64,000 nt of DNA from contig NZ_JAPWIJ010000003.1 in NCBI RefSeq assembly GCF_027270735.1, positions 62,001 through 126,000 of the forward strand, in the 5' to 3' direction. Source of the DNA: Rhodococcus ruber. Lineage in GTDB: Bacteria; Actinomycetota; Actinomycetes; Mycobacteriales; Mycobacteriaceae. A program made the translations under genes and the position numbers. The notes under the pieces were generated by a model. It was not told where the DNA came from and searched no databases. It worked only from the letters and a program-made list of their open reading frames with translations. How positions within the stretch are numbered: the first letter of the stretch is position 1; each line of letters begins with the position of its first letter. Of this stretch, positions 29,384 to 37,676 are shown piece after piece.

Positions 29384-31485
29384 GCGACATCACCACAGCG
29401 TTCACCGACGAGGTAGTCACGAACGCATTCACCAAGATCGTGTCCGTTCCGGGGCTCGAGGGCTCGATCGCCCTCGTCACGCTCGACAACGGCTTCGATC
29501 ACACGAAGCCGTCGACCTTCGGTCCCGGCGGACTGGCCAAGTTCGACGCCGCACTGGACGAGGCCTTCGCAGCGAACCCGGTGGCCATCGCCGTCACCGG
29601 CAAGCCGTTCATCTTCGCCGTCGGTGCCGACCTCAACGGCGTGCCGAACATCGAGACCAAGGACGAGGCGCTGCAGATCGGGCAGCTCGGACACAAGGTG
29701 TTCCGTCGCCTGCGCGAGTCCACGATTCCGACGTTCGCCTTCATCAACGGTGCCGCTCTCGGCGGTGGCCTCGAAGTGGGACTGCACTCGCACTACCGGA
29801 CCGTTGCGGAGAATGCCGCCGCGCTCGGCCTGCCCGAGGCCTTCCTCGGGCTGGTACCGGGATGGGGCGGAACCCAGTTGCTGCCCAACATCATCGGAGC
29901 ATCCAATGCCGTGACCGTGGTGATCGAGAATGCACTGAACCAGAACCGCGTCCTCAAGCCGCAGCAGGCACTCGACCTCGGCATCGCCGACGCCCTCTTC
30001 GGCGGAGCCGACTTCCTCGAGCAGTCCCTCGCGTGGGCTGCTCAGGTGATCAAGGGCGAGATCGTTCCGAACCGTCCCGAGATCGACCGCGGACAGGCCT
30101 GGGACGACGCCATCGCCCGCGCCAAGGGCATAGTCGCGGGCAAGACCAACAATTTCGCCCCCGGCCCCGTCGCCGCTGTCGAACTGCTCGAGCTCGCCAA
30201 GAACACCGACATCACCGACTCGGCCTCGCTCGACACGGCCTTCGCCGCCGAGGACGAGGCCCTGTCGACCCTCTTGGTCAAGGACGAGCTCCGCGCCGGG
30301 CTGTATGCCTTCGATCTGGTGCAGAAGCGCGCGAAGCGGCCTGCCGGTGCACCCGACAAGTCGTTGGCGCGCAAGATCTCCGGTGTCGGCATCGTCGGTG
30401 CCGGTTTGATGGCCAGCCAGCTCGCGTTGCTGTTCGTACGCCAACTGAAGGTGCCGGTGATCCTCACCGACATCGATCAGGAGCGCATCGACAAGGGTGT
30501 CGGCTACGTCCACGGTGAGATCGACAAGCTGCTCGGCAAGAAGCGCCTGTCCCCCGACGCCGCAAATCGGTTGAAGGCGTTGGTTTCCGGCTCGATCGAC
30601 AAGTCCGCGTTCGCGAACACCGACTTCGTCATCGAGGCAGTCTTCGAGAACCTCGACGTCAAGAAGAAGGTGTTCGCCGAGGTCGAGGAATTCGTCTCTG
30701 CCGAAACGATTCTCGCGACCAACACCTCTTCGTTGTCGATCACGAAGATGGCTGCCGATCTGAAGCACCCCGAGCGGGTTGTCGGCTTCCACTTCTTCAA
30801 CCCCGTGGCCGTTCTTCCGCTGCTCGAGGTCGTCAAGGGCGAGAAGACCGACGACGCCACTCTCGCAACGGCATTCGCGACAGCCAAGACACTGAAGAAG
30901 TCGGCTGTGTTGTCGGCGGATCTCCCCGGATTCGTCTTCAACCGTCTCGTCACCCGTGCGTCCAACGAGATCATCAGTGCGATCGACGAGGGCACGCCGT
31001 TCGATGTCGCCGACGGCGCTGTGGGCGAGCTCGGCATGCCGATGAGCCCGTTGACCCTGCTGGCTCTCGTCGGCCCGGCGGTCGCTCTGCACACCGCAGA
31101 AACTCTCGGCGAGGCATACCCGGAGCGGTTCAAGGACTCCCCCGGATTCCGTGCACTCGTCGAGGCGAAGAAGCCGGGCGTGTGGACCTACGGCCCCGAG
31201 GGCCAGGTCGTCGATCCCGAGGTGGCTGCACTGTGGCCACAGGGAGATTCACCGTCCACTGCCGAGCAGGTACTCGAACGCACCCGCAATGCATTCGCCG
31301 ACGAGATCCGGATCATGCTCGACGAAGGCGTCGTCGCGGCTGCCGAGGACATCGACCTCTGCCTGCTCCTCGGCGGGGGCTTCGGATTCTGGAACGGCGG
31401 CATCACCCCGTATCTGGACCGCAGCGGTGCATCCGAGGCCGCAACCGGTCAGCGATTCCTGGCTCCGGGCGTAGCCAGCGTCTAG
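29380..31485 (+). CDS. fadB: 3-hydroxyacyl-CoA dehydrogenase/enoyl-CoA hydratase (FadB)
   Basis: 701 aa multifunctional beta-oxidation subunit. Residues 1-300 are a crotonase domain (INGAALGGGLEVGLHSHY and GLVPGWGGTQLLPN, with the catalytic Glu positions). The NAD fold starts at GVGIVGAGLMASQLALL near residue 345, and HFFNPVAVLPLLEVV and PGFVFNRLV mark the dehydrogenase. It hydrates enoyl-CoA and oxidises the 3-hydroxy product, feeding FadA. Homologous to mycobacterial Rv0860; its place between rnd and dxs is different there. Confidence 0.95.
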   Translation: MSDITTAFTDEVVTNAFTKIVSVPGLEGSIALVTLDNGFDHTKPSTFGPGGLAKFDAALDEAFAANPVAIAVTGKPFIFAVGADLNGVPNIETKDEALQIGQLGHKVFRRLRESTIPTFAFINGAALGGGLEVGLHSHYRTVAENAAALGLPEAFLGLVPGWGGTQLLPNIIGASNAVTVVIENALNQNRVLKPQQALDLGIADALFGGADFLEQSLAWAAQVIKGEIVPNRPEIDRGQAWDDAIARAKGIVAGKTNNFAPGPVAAVELLELAKNTDITDSASLDTAFAAEDEALSTLLVKDELRAGLYAFDLVQKRAKRPAGAPDKSLARKISGVGIVGAGLMASQLALLFVRQLKVPVILTDIDQERIDKGVGYVHGEIDKLLGKKRLSPDAANRLKALVSGSIDKSAFANTDFVIEAVFENLDVKKKVFAEVEEFVSAETILATNTSSLSITKMAADLKHPERVVGFHFFNPVAVLPLLEVVKGEKTDDATLATAFATAKTLKKSAVLSADLPGFVFNRLVTRASNEIISAIDEGTPFDVADGAVGELGMPMSPLTLLALVGPAVALHTAETLGEAYPERFKDSPGFRALVEAKKPGVWTYGPEGQVVDPEVAALWPQGDSPSTAEQVLERTRNAFADEIRIMLDEGVVAAAEDIDLCLLLGGGFGFWNGGITPYLDRSGASEAATGQRFLAPGVASV

Positions 31486-31501
31486 CACTGCCCACCGAGT
31501 T

Positions 31502-31545
31502 CGAGGTTGTGGATGGATTTCTCCGGATTTCCGTCCATAACCTCG
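31502..31545. other. 15-bp inverted repeat between fadB and the sigma factor gene
   Basis: Bases 31502-31516 can pair over all 15 positions with 31531-31545 in RNA (two G-U wobbles), around a 14-nt loop that itself contains TCCGGA. It starts 17 nt after the fadB stop and ends 56 nt before the sigma gene. No U-run follows, so it may be a terminator or stabilising hairpin for fadAB mRNA, or an operator for the sigma gene. I cannot decide between these. Confidence 0.6.
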
Positions 31546-31600
31546 ATCTCGGCAGCCATCCTGGAATGCCGACAATCGAGTTCGTCTAGTTTCGAACCCG

Positions 31601-32518
31601 ATGACCACGCAGACAGAACATGATGCAGCCGCCGACCGAGACCACCTGATCCGAGTCGGCTATCGCATGTTGGGTTCGTACAGCGAGGCCGAGGATGCAG
31701 TTCAGGAAGCTTTCGTTCGGTGGTATCGACTCAGCGAATCCGAGCGCGCCGCAATCGATGTCCCGTTGGCGTGGATGACCCGTGTCGTCAGTCGCATCTG
31801 CCTCGATGTGTTGGGATCTGCGCGCGCACGCCGTGAGCACTATGTCGGTCAATGGCTGCCGGAACCCGTTCCCGGCCGCGACACATCGCTGCCGTCTCCC
31901 GACCCCGCCGACCGAGTCGCTCAGGACGATTCGGTGAGCCTGGCGCTGCTGATAGTGATGGACGCTCTTGGTCCGGCCGAACGGGTCGCGTTCGTGCTGC
32001 ACGACGTGTTCGCGTTGCCGTTCGACCAGATCGCACTCACGCTGGACCGTTCCCCTGCCGCCTGTCGTCAACTCGCATCCGCCGCGCGCAAGCACGTGCG
32101 GACTCGGCACGCCGGCGAGAGCGACCCGGCAGAGCACGACCGACTCGTTCGCGCGTTCGCCGCAGCGTCGGGTAGCGGAACGATCGCAGCGCTCACCGCA
32201 GTTCTTGCCCCCGAGGTTTCGCTGGTCAGCGACGGTGGCGGAAAGGTCAGCGCCGCACGCAATCCGGTTCTCGGCTCCGACCGGGTCGCGCGATTCATCC
32301 GCGGCATCACCGCGAAGTCCACCGAACTCGACGGGTCGATCGAGCCGGTGAACGGAGCGTCCGGCATCGTCTTTCGGCGCGCCGGTGCCGTCTTCGCCGT
32401 TGTCGGTTTCCATATCGCGGGCGGCGTCGTGGCGAATGTATGGATCGTGCTCAATCCGGACAAGCTCAGGCACTGGGATGGAACACGCAGACAATTCCGT
32501 GGGCTACGTCGTCAATAG
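31601..32518 (+). CDS. sigJ: ECF41-family RNA polymerase sigma factor (SigJ-like)
   Basis: 305 aa. Sigma-2 (residues 10-75, YRMLGSYSEAEDAVQEAFVRW) and sigma-4 (about 110-165) are followed by a SnoaL-like C-terminal domain. The linker motif YVGQWLPEPV and the C-terminal NPDKL are diagnostic of ECF41, in which the C-terminal domain regulates the sigma factor itself instead of an anti-sigma protein. The next two genes (3-nt gap, then ATGA overlap) encode redox-type proteins, the usual ECF41 setting. The published ECF41 promoter (TGTCACA/CGTC) was not found upstream. Confidence 0.9.
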   Translation: MTTQTEHDAAADRDHLIRVGYRMLGSYSEAEDAVQEAFVRWYRLSESERAAIDVPLAWMTRVVSRICLDVLGSARARREHYVGQWLPEPVPGRDTSLPSPDPADRVAQDDSVSLALLIVMDALGPAERVAFVLHDVFALPFDQIALTLDRSPAACRQLASAARKHVRTRHAGESDPAEHDRLVRAFAAASGSGTIAALTAVLAPEVSLVSDGGGKVSAARNPVLGSDRVARFIRGITAKSTELDGSIEPVNGASGIVFRRAGAVFAVVGFHIAGGVVANVWIVLNPDKLRHWDGTRRQFRGLRRQ

Positions 32519-32521
32519 ATC

Positions 32522-33025
32522 ATGAAGCCGAAACCCAAGAGCTTGATCGTGTGCGTATCGGGTCCACACGGAAACACCCGGAAGATCGCCGAGGCCATCG
32601 CCGCTGTGCTCGACGCCGAGGTCACGGCACCGGACCTGGTAGACCCCACTCGCATCGCGGAGTTCGACCTGGTCGGATTCGGGTCTGGTATCTACATGGG
32701 CAAACATCACCACCAACTCCTCTCGCTCGTGACGACCTTGCCGACTGTGAACCGCCACAGGGCATTCGTATTCGCGACCAGCGGATTCGCCGATTCTCCG
32801 CTGAATCGATTCTCCCGCTCTCTCACGGTCCCGCTGAACAGCAAGGGCTTCGAGATTTCGGATGCCTTCTCGTGCCGAGCGAAAGACACCTTCTTGCCTT
32901 TCGCTCTCGTCGGTGGAATCCGAAAGGGACATCCGGACGATGCCGATCTGCGGCGCGCTCGACTGTTCGCCGAGCAGTTGCGAACAACGCAGGAGAGCCG
33001 GACTTCGATCGGGGATGTGCAATGA
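32522..33025 (+). CDS. Flavodoxin family protein
   Basis: 167 aa. The FMN phosphate loop is SGPHGNTRKIAEAI near residues 14-27, and GFGSGIYMGKHHHQLL and ATSGFADSP form further flavin-contact loops. This resembles the flavodoxin-like proteins often annotated as protoporphyrinogen oxidase-like or NAD(P)H reductases. It is in the sigma factor operon, 3 nt after sigJ, and overlaps the NmrA-like gene by 4 nt. The electron-transfer partner is unknown. Confidence 0.85.
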   Translation: MKPKPKSLIVCVSGPHGNTRKIAEAIAAVLDAEVTAPDLVDPTRIAEFDLVGFGSGIYMGKHHHQLLSLVTTLPTVNRHRAFVFATSGFADSPLNRFSRSLTVPLNSKGFEISDAFSCRAKDTFLPFALVGGIRKGHPDDADLRRARLFAEQLRTTQESRTSIGDVQ

Positions 33026-33768
33026 AGTTAGCCGTGGCCGGTGGAACAGGAACTGTCGGAGTGCATGTCGTCGAAGTGGCTCGGGAACGCGGACACGACG
33101 TGGTCGTGCTGTCCCGATCAGCGGGTGTGGATCTGGTCGGCGGCTCAGGACTGTCCGCCGCATTGTCCGGCGTCGACGCGGTGGTGGACGTCGCGTCGAC
33201 TCGGACAGTATCGGCGAAGGACTCGACGGCGTTCTTCGGCGCAGTCACCCGCAACCTACTGGCGGCCGAGACCGAGGCCGGTGTCGGTCATCACCTGGCG
33301 CTGTCCATCGTGGGAATCGACCGAGCCCCGCATGCGTACTACGCCGGGAAGGTAGAGCAGGAAAAGATCATTCGCGCCGGAACCGTGCCGTGGACGATTC
33401 TTCGAGCCACTCAGTTCCACGAGTTCGCCGGCCAGATTCGCGCACAGATGTCGTTCGGTCCGGTGAGCATCATCCCGAAGATGGTCTCGCAACCTATTTC
33501 CGCACGCGAGGTTGCCGAGCGACTGATCGACCTGGCGGAGCAGTCCCCGGCCGGCCGAGTCGCAGACCTCGGTGGACCACGCGAGGAACGCATGGCCGAG
33601 ATGGTGCGGCGCTATGCACGGGCTATCGGTGCGCGAGGCCTGGTGCTCGAGATTCCGATTCCCGGCGCATACGGTCGCGCAATGCGAGACGGAACGCTGG
33701 TCACCACAACCGATTCGGATCACGGTGGGCAGACCTTCGATCAATGGTTGGCCACGCAAGCCCAGTGA
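33022..33768 (+). CDS. NmrA-like/atypical SDR NAD(P)-binding protein
   Basis: 248 aa. Rossmann motif AVAGGTGTVGVHVVE at residues 4-18 (GxxGxxG), followed by an atypical SDR core with TILRATQFHEFAGQI. The classical YxxxK is replaced by HAYYAGKVEQEK, which retains Tyr and Lys. Such oxidoreductase or epimerase genes are the standard targets of ECF41 sigma factors. It is the last gene of the sigJ operon. Substrate unknown. Confidence 0.85.
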   Translation: MKLAVAGGTGTVGVHVVEVARERGHDVVVLSRSAGVDLVGGSGLSAALSGVDAVVDVASTRTVSAKDSTAFFGAVTRNLLAAETEAGVGHHLALSIVGIDRAPHAYYAGKVEQEKIIRAGTVPWTILRATQFHEFAGQIRAQMSFGPVSIIPKMVSQPISAREVAERLIDLAEQSPAGRVADLGGPREERMAEMVRRYARAIGARGLVLEIPIPGAYGRAMRDGTLVTTTDSDHGGQTFDQWLATQAQ

Positions 33769-33833
33769 TCGTGCCGACGACACGCGGAATATCGGACAAT
33801 TCACCCTTGCCGTAGGCCGAAACCAACCCGAGT

Positions 33834-33853
33834 CGAAATGGACGTCCATTTCG
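33834..33853. promoter_or_regulatory. Perfect 20-bp palindrome upstream of the MFS gene (candidate operator)
   Basis: CGAAATGGAC is followed directly by its reverse complement. It lies 66 nt after the SDR stop and 80 nt before the MFS start. The centre GGACGTCC and length suit a dimeric repressor such as LacI or TetR. It could also be a hairpin ending the sigJ operon, but there is no U-run. No regulator gene is adjacent. Confidence 0.6.
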
Positions 33854-33933
33854 CTCCCATGTCTCGGGCGCGAGGACGATGATGGCGAACGACCACCATG
33901 GACGCTGGTTCACCTCGAAAGCTGGGTCATGCG

Positions 33934-35331
33934 ATGACGCAATCAACCGATCGGTACACCGCCAAAGTTATCGGAGTCACCATTGCCGCTGCCGTCGGTG
34001 GCTTCTTGTTCGGGTTCGACTCGTCCGTTGTCAACGGCGCGGTCGATTCCATCCAGGAAAACTTCGCTCTGTCGTCGTTCGTCACCGGCTTCGCGGTGGC
34101 AATCGCGCTTCTCGGCTGTGCGGTCGGTGCTTGGTTCGCCGGCCGGCTCGCCGACAGCTGGGGCCGCAAGAAGGTGATGCTGCTCGGTTCTGCACTGTTC
34201 ACCATCTCGTCCGTGGGCTCCGGGTTCGCCTTCAGCGTCCCGGATCTGATGCTCTGGCGAGTGCTCGGCGGACTTGGCATCGGCATCGCGTCGGTGATCG
34301 CACCCGCCTACATCTCGGAAATCGCGCCTGCTCGCTATCGCGGCGGGTTGGCATCGTTGCAACAGCTGGCGATCACCGTCGGCATCTTCGCCGCTCTCCT
34401 CTCGGACGCGGTACTGCAGAACGCGGCCGGCGGGCCATCGAACGATCTGTGGTTCGGTCTCGAAGCCTGGCGATGGATGTTTCTCGTCGGCGTGGCACCC
34501 GCTCTCGTCTACGGCTTTCTCGCCACCCTGATTCCGGAGTCACCGAGATATCTCGTCGGAAAACACCTCGACGAGGAAGCGGCGCGCATTCTCGGCGAGA
34601 TCTCCGGAGAAGTGAACCCGAACGAGCGAGTCAAAGAAATTCGGTTGACCCTGCGTCGGGAGTCGAAGTCATCGTTCGGCGACATTCGCGGACCGAAATT
34701 CGGTTTGCAACCGATCGTGTGGGTCGGCATCACAATGGCAATCCTGCAGCAGTTGGTCGGAATCAATGCGATCTTCTACTACTCGACCACTCTGTGGAAG
34801 TCCGTAGGATTCAGCGAGAACCAGTCTTTCGTCACCTCGGTCATCACCTCCGTCATCAACGTCTCGATGACATTCGTCGCGATCTTGTTCGTCGATCGAT
34901 TCGGACGTCGAAATCTGCTCATGATCGGCTCGATCGGAATGTTCGTCGGCCTGATACTCGCGGCCGTCTCGTTCACTCAGGCAGTGGGCAGTGGCGACCA
35001 GCTGGAGTTGCCGTCACCATGGGGTCCTGTCGCCCTGGTGGGTGCCAACCTGTTCGTCGTCTTCTTTGCCGCTACCTGGGGACCGATCATGTGGGTGATG
35101 CTCGGAGAAATGTTCCCCAACCGTATGCGTGCGGTCGCACTCGGCATCAGTACCGCGGCGAACTGGATTGCGAATTTCGCCATCACTCTTGCATTCCCGC
35201 CACTGTCGGACACCATAGGTCTCGGATTCATCTATTCGTTCTTCGCGTTCTTTGCGATCCTGTCGTTCTTCTTCGTCAAGTACAAGATCAGGGAGACCAA
35301 GGGAATGGAGCTCGAGGACATGGTGAACTGA
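33934..35331 (+). CDS. Sugar-porter family MFS transporter
   Basis: 465 aa with 12 predicted helices. Sugar-porter signatures are GRLADSWGRKK (loop 2-3), PESPRYLV (after helix 6), QQLVGINAIFYYS (helix 7, sugar-contacting Gln) and DRFGRR (loop 8-9). It probably imports a sugar or polyol with H+. ATG 33934 is chosen; an in-frame ATG at 33898 has no visible ribosome site either, so the start is not certain. A perfect palindrome lies upstream. The YciI-like gene follows after 1 nt. Confidence 0.9.
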   Translation: MTQSTDRYTAKVIGVTIAAAVGGFLFGFDSSVVNGAVDSIQENFALSSFVTGFAVAIALLGCAVGAWFAGRLADSWGRKKVMLLGSALFTISSVGSGFAFSVPDLMLWRVLGGLGIGIASVIAPAYISEIAPARYRGGLASLQQLAITVGIFAALLSDAVLQNAAGGPSNDLWFGLEAWRWMFLVGVAPALVYGFLATLIPESPRYLVGKHLDEEAARILGEISGEVNPNERVKEIRLTLRRESKSSFGDIRGPKFGLQPIVWVGITMAILQQLVGINAIFYYSTTLWKSVGFSENQSFVTSVITSVINVSMTFVAILFVDRFGRRNLLMIGSIGMFVGLILAAVSFTQAVGSGDQLELPSPWGPVALVGANLFVVFFAATWGPIMWVMLGEMFPNRMRAVALGISTAANWIANFAITLAFPPLSDTIGLGFIYSFFAFFAILSFFFVKYKIRETKGMELEDMVN

Positions 35332-35332
35332 C

Positions 35333-35602
35333 ATGCCGATGTTCGTCGTCGAATACGCGTACTCACCCGAAACATCCTCCGGCCGTGACGATCACCGGAC
35401 CGATCATCGCGCGTGGTTGCGTGAACTGGAGCGTCGCAAGATCCTGCGATCGTCCAGCCCGCTGGCCGACCACACCGGCGCAACCATGATCGTCGAAGGT
35501 GTGGACAAGGAAAGTGTGGAACGCATGTTCGCACACGATCCGTTCGCCACGGCCCATCTGATCGAACAGGTTCGAGTCAGCGAGTGGGCGACGGGCGCTT
35601 AG
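35333..35602 (+). CDS. YciI family protein
   Basis: 89 aa single-domain protein of the YciI/YCII-related ferredoxin-like fold. Family features are the DHRAWLRELERR helix, SSPLADHTGATMIV strands and AHDPFATAHLIEQVRVSEW with the DPF motif. The conserved His-Asp pair suggests an enzyme-like pocket, but the activity is unknown. It follows the MFS gene with a 1-nt gap and is probably co-transcribed, so a role with the imported compound is possible. Confidence 0.85.
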   Translation: MPMFVVEYAYSPETSSGRDDHRTDHRAWLRELERRKILRSSSPLADHTGATMIVEGVDKESVERMFAHDPFATAHLIEQVRVSEWATGA

Positions 35603-35611
35603 CCCGTCGCC
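35587..35611. terminator. 10-bp hairpin between the YciI-like gene and dxs
   Basis: Bases 35587-35596 pair perfectly with 35602-35611 around GCTTA. The hairpin spans the YciI stop codon and ends 6 nt before the dxs stop on the other strand. No U-run follows. It is probably a shared barrier between convergent transcripts. Confidence 0.55.
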
Positions 35612-35616
35612 GGAGA

Positions 35617-37497
35617 TCAGAGACTCTTCACCCAGTCCGAGACCCGCTGCACTACGTCCTCGCACGTGAGGCCGAGTTCGTGGTGCAGCTGCTCACGCGA
35701 CGCGTGATCCAAGAATCGTTGTGGCACACCGAGATCGCGACACGGTGTATCGACGCCTGCAGCGCGCAACGCGGCCGACAGAGTCGAGCCGATTCCGCCG
35801 TGCACACCGCTGTCCTCGATGGTCACCACCAACCTGTAGTCCTCGGCCAACTTCAGCAAGGACTCGGGGATCGGGAGTACCCAGCGCGGATCGACAACGG
35901 CCACCGAGATGCCGTCGTGCCGCAGTTTCTTCGCAGCATCGAGAGCGAGTGAACCGAACACACCGACCGCGACGATCAGGACATCGCCCGTCGCATCGGC
36001 AGGCTCGGCCAACACGTCGACTATTCCGTCCAGTCGGCGCACGGCCGCGACGGACTCGGTGACGGCCCCCTTCGGGAACCGCAGTGCAGTGGGTCCGTCG
36101 GACGTCGCGATCGCCTCGGCCAGCTCTTCGCGCAGTGTCTCGGCGTCTCGCGGTGCTGCCACTTTCATGCCGGGGACGATGCCGAGCAGAGACATGTCCC
36201 ACATGCCGTTGTGGCTGGCACCGTCGGCACCGGTCACGCCCGCACGGTCCAGGACCACGGTGACGGGCAGTCCGAGCAAGGCCACGTCCATGAGCAGCTG
36301 ATCGAAGGCCCGGTTCAGGAAGGTCGAGTAGATCGCGACCACCGGGTGCATTCCGCCGAGGGCGAGCCCGGCGGCCGACGTCATTGCATGCTGCTCGGCA
36401 ATACCCACATCGAACAGGCGGTCCGGGAAGCGAAGACCGAACGCAGCGAGGCCGGTGGGCGCGGCCATCGCCGCGGTGATCGCAACGACATCCTCGTTCC
36501 GCTCGCCCTGTTCTATCAAGGCCGCCGAAAACACCGAGGTCCAGTCCGGTGCCGACTTCGACCGAGCGAGTCCGGTCGCTGGATCGATGACTCCAGTGGC
36601 GTGCATCTGATCGGCGACATCGTTCTCGGCGTGGACGTAGCCCATGCCCTTACGCGTCACCGCGTGAACGATGACCGGTCCGCCGTAGGCCTTGGCTCGG
36701 CGCAATGCCGACTCCATCGCGTGCTGATCGTGTCCATCGACAGGCCCCAGGTATTTGATGCCGAGATCGGTGAACATCACCTGTGGACTGATGGCGTCTT
36801 TCACGCCCGCCTTCATACCGTGGAGCATCCGGTAGGCGGTGGGCCCCACGACGGGGATCTTGCGCACGATGCGGCGCCCGTTGTCCAGAATCTTCTCGTA
36901 CTCGGGCTGGAGCCGCAGGGCTGCCAGATGATCGGCAAGGCCGCCGATGGTGGGGGCGTACGAGCGCCCGTTGTCGTTGACGACGATGACCAAGGAGCGG
37001 TTGCGCCCGGCCGCGATGTTGTTCAGCGCTTCCCAGCACATACCTCCGGTGAGCGCACCGTCACCGACGACGGCGACGACGTGCCGATCGGTCTCGCCCT
37101 TGAGCGCGAATGCCTTGGCCAAGCCGTCGGCGTAGGACAACGAGGCCGACGCGTGCGAAGACTCCACCCAATCGTGTTCGCTCTCGACCCGGGACGGATA
37201 GCCCGAGAGGCCGCCCTGCTTGCGCAGCGTGTCGAACAAGCCGGTGCGTCCGGTCAGCATCTTGTGGACGTAGGCCTGGTGACCGGTATCGAAGATGACG
37301 GGATCGCGCGGCGACTCGAAGATCCGGTGGATTGCCAACGTCAGCTCCACCACGCCCAGATTGGGCCCGAGGTGGCCACCCGTGGCGGACACCTTCTCCA
37401 CGAGAAATGCACGGATCTCGCGAGCCAGCTCGGCCAGCTCGGTGCTACCGAGGTCACGCAAGTCCTCGGGCGTCTGAATTCGCGCTAGGACACCCAA
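35617..37497 (-). CDS. dxs: 1-deoxy-D-xylulose-5-phosphate synthase
   Basis: 626 aa thiamine diphosphate enzyme joining pyruvate and glyceraldehyde 3-phosphate, the first step of the MEP isoprenoid pathway. Motifs seen are [16 protein letters not shown], the TPP site [27 protein letters not shown] (catalytic Glu/His) and [14 protein letters not shown] at 37497 is the likely start, with AGGGAG about 8 nt upstream; no ATG or GTG fits better. It supplies decaprenyl and menaquinone precursors needed by enzymes such as AftC. Confidence 0.96.
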   Translation of the reverse strand: MGVLARIQTPEDLRDLGSTELAELAREIRAFLVEKVSATGGHLGPNLGVVELTLAIHRIFESPRDPVIFDTGHQAYVHKMLTGRTGLFDTLRKQGGLSGYPSRVESEHDWVESSHASASLSYADGLAKAFALKGETDRHVVAVVGDGALTGGMCWEALNNIAAGRNRSLVIVVNDNGRSYAPTIGGLADHLAALRLQPEYEKILDNGRRIVRKIPVVGPTAYRMLHGMKAGVKDAISPQVMFTDLGIKYLGPVDGHDQHAMESALRRAKAYGGPVIVHAVTRKGMGYVHAENDVADQMHATGVIDPATGLARSKSAPDWTSVFSAALIEQGERNEDVVAITAAMAAPTGLAAFGLRFPDRLFDVGIAEQHAMTSAAGLALGGMHPVVAIYSTFLNRAFDQLLMDVALLGLPVTVVLDRAGVTGADGASHNGMWDMSLLGIVPGMKVAAPRDAETLREELAEAIATSDGPTALRFPKGAVTESVAAVRRLDGIVDVLAEPADATGDVLIVAVGVFGSLALDAAKKLRHDGISVAVVDPRWVLPIPESLLKLAEDYRLVVTIEDSGVHGGIGSTLSAALRAAGVDTPCRDLGVPQRFLDHASREQLHHELGLTCEDVVQRVSDWVKSL

Positions 37498-37676
37498 CGA
37501 GATCGCTCCCTCCGGCCGGAAAAACACTGGACAATTCAGTCTACGGAGTCGTTGTCCCCGCGCCGCTCCGCCCAGCGTGGTGTCGGTGACACTACCGTCG
37601 AACACCGAGTTGCCCCGGATGAGCCGCCCCTAACCTCGACGGTGACCGACAGGACACCACACATACAGTGTCGACC

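Noticed and set aside
29362..31092. 576-codon minus-strand ORF antisense to fadB
   Set aside because: It is the shadow of a highly biased GC-rich codon pattern; the plus frame carries complete FadB motifs and the minus frame has none.
31554..31581. CCATCC with 15-nt spacing upstream of sigJ as a SigK promoter
   Set aside because: The -10 position reads CGAGTT and matches CCGAAT at only two of six bases.
33879..35489. 536-codon ORF in another plus frame over the MFS gene
   Set aside because: It is Arg/His-rich with no domain; the overlapping frame has all sugar-porter motifs.
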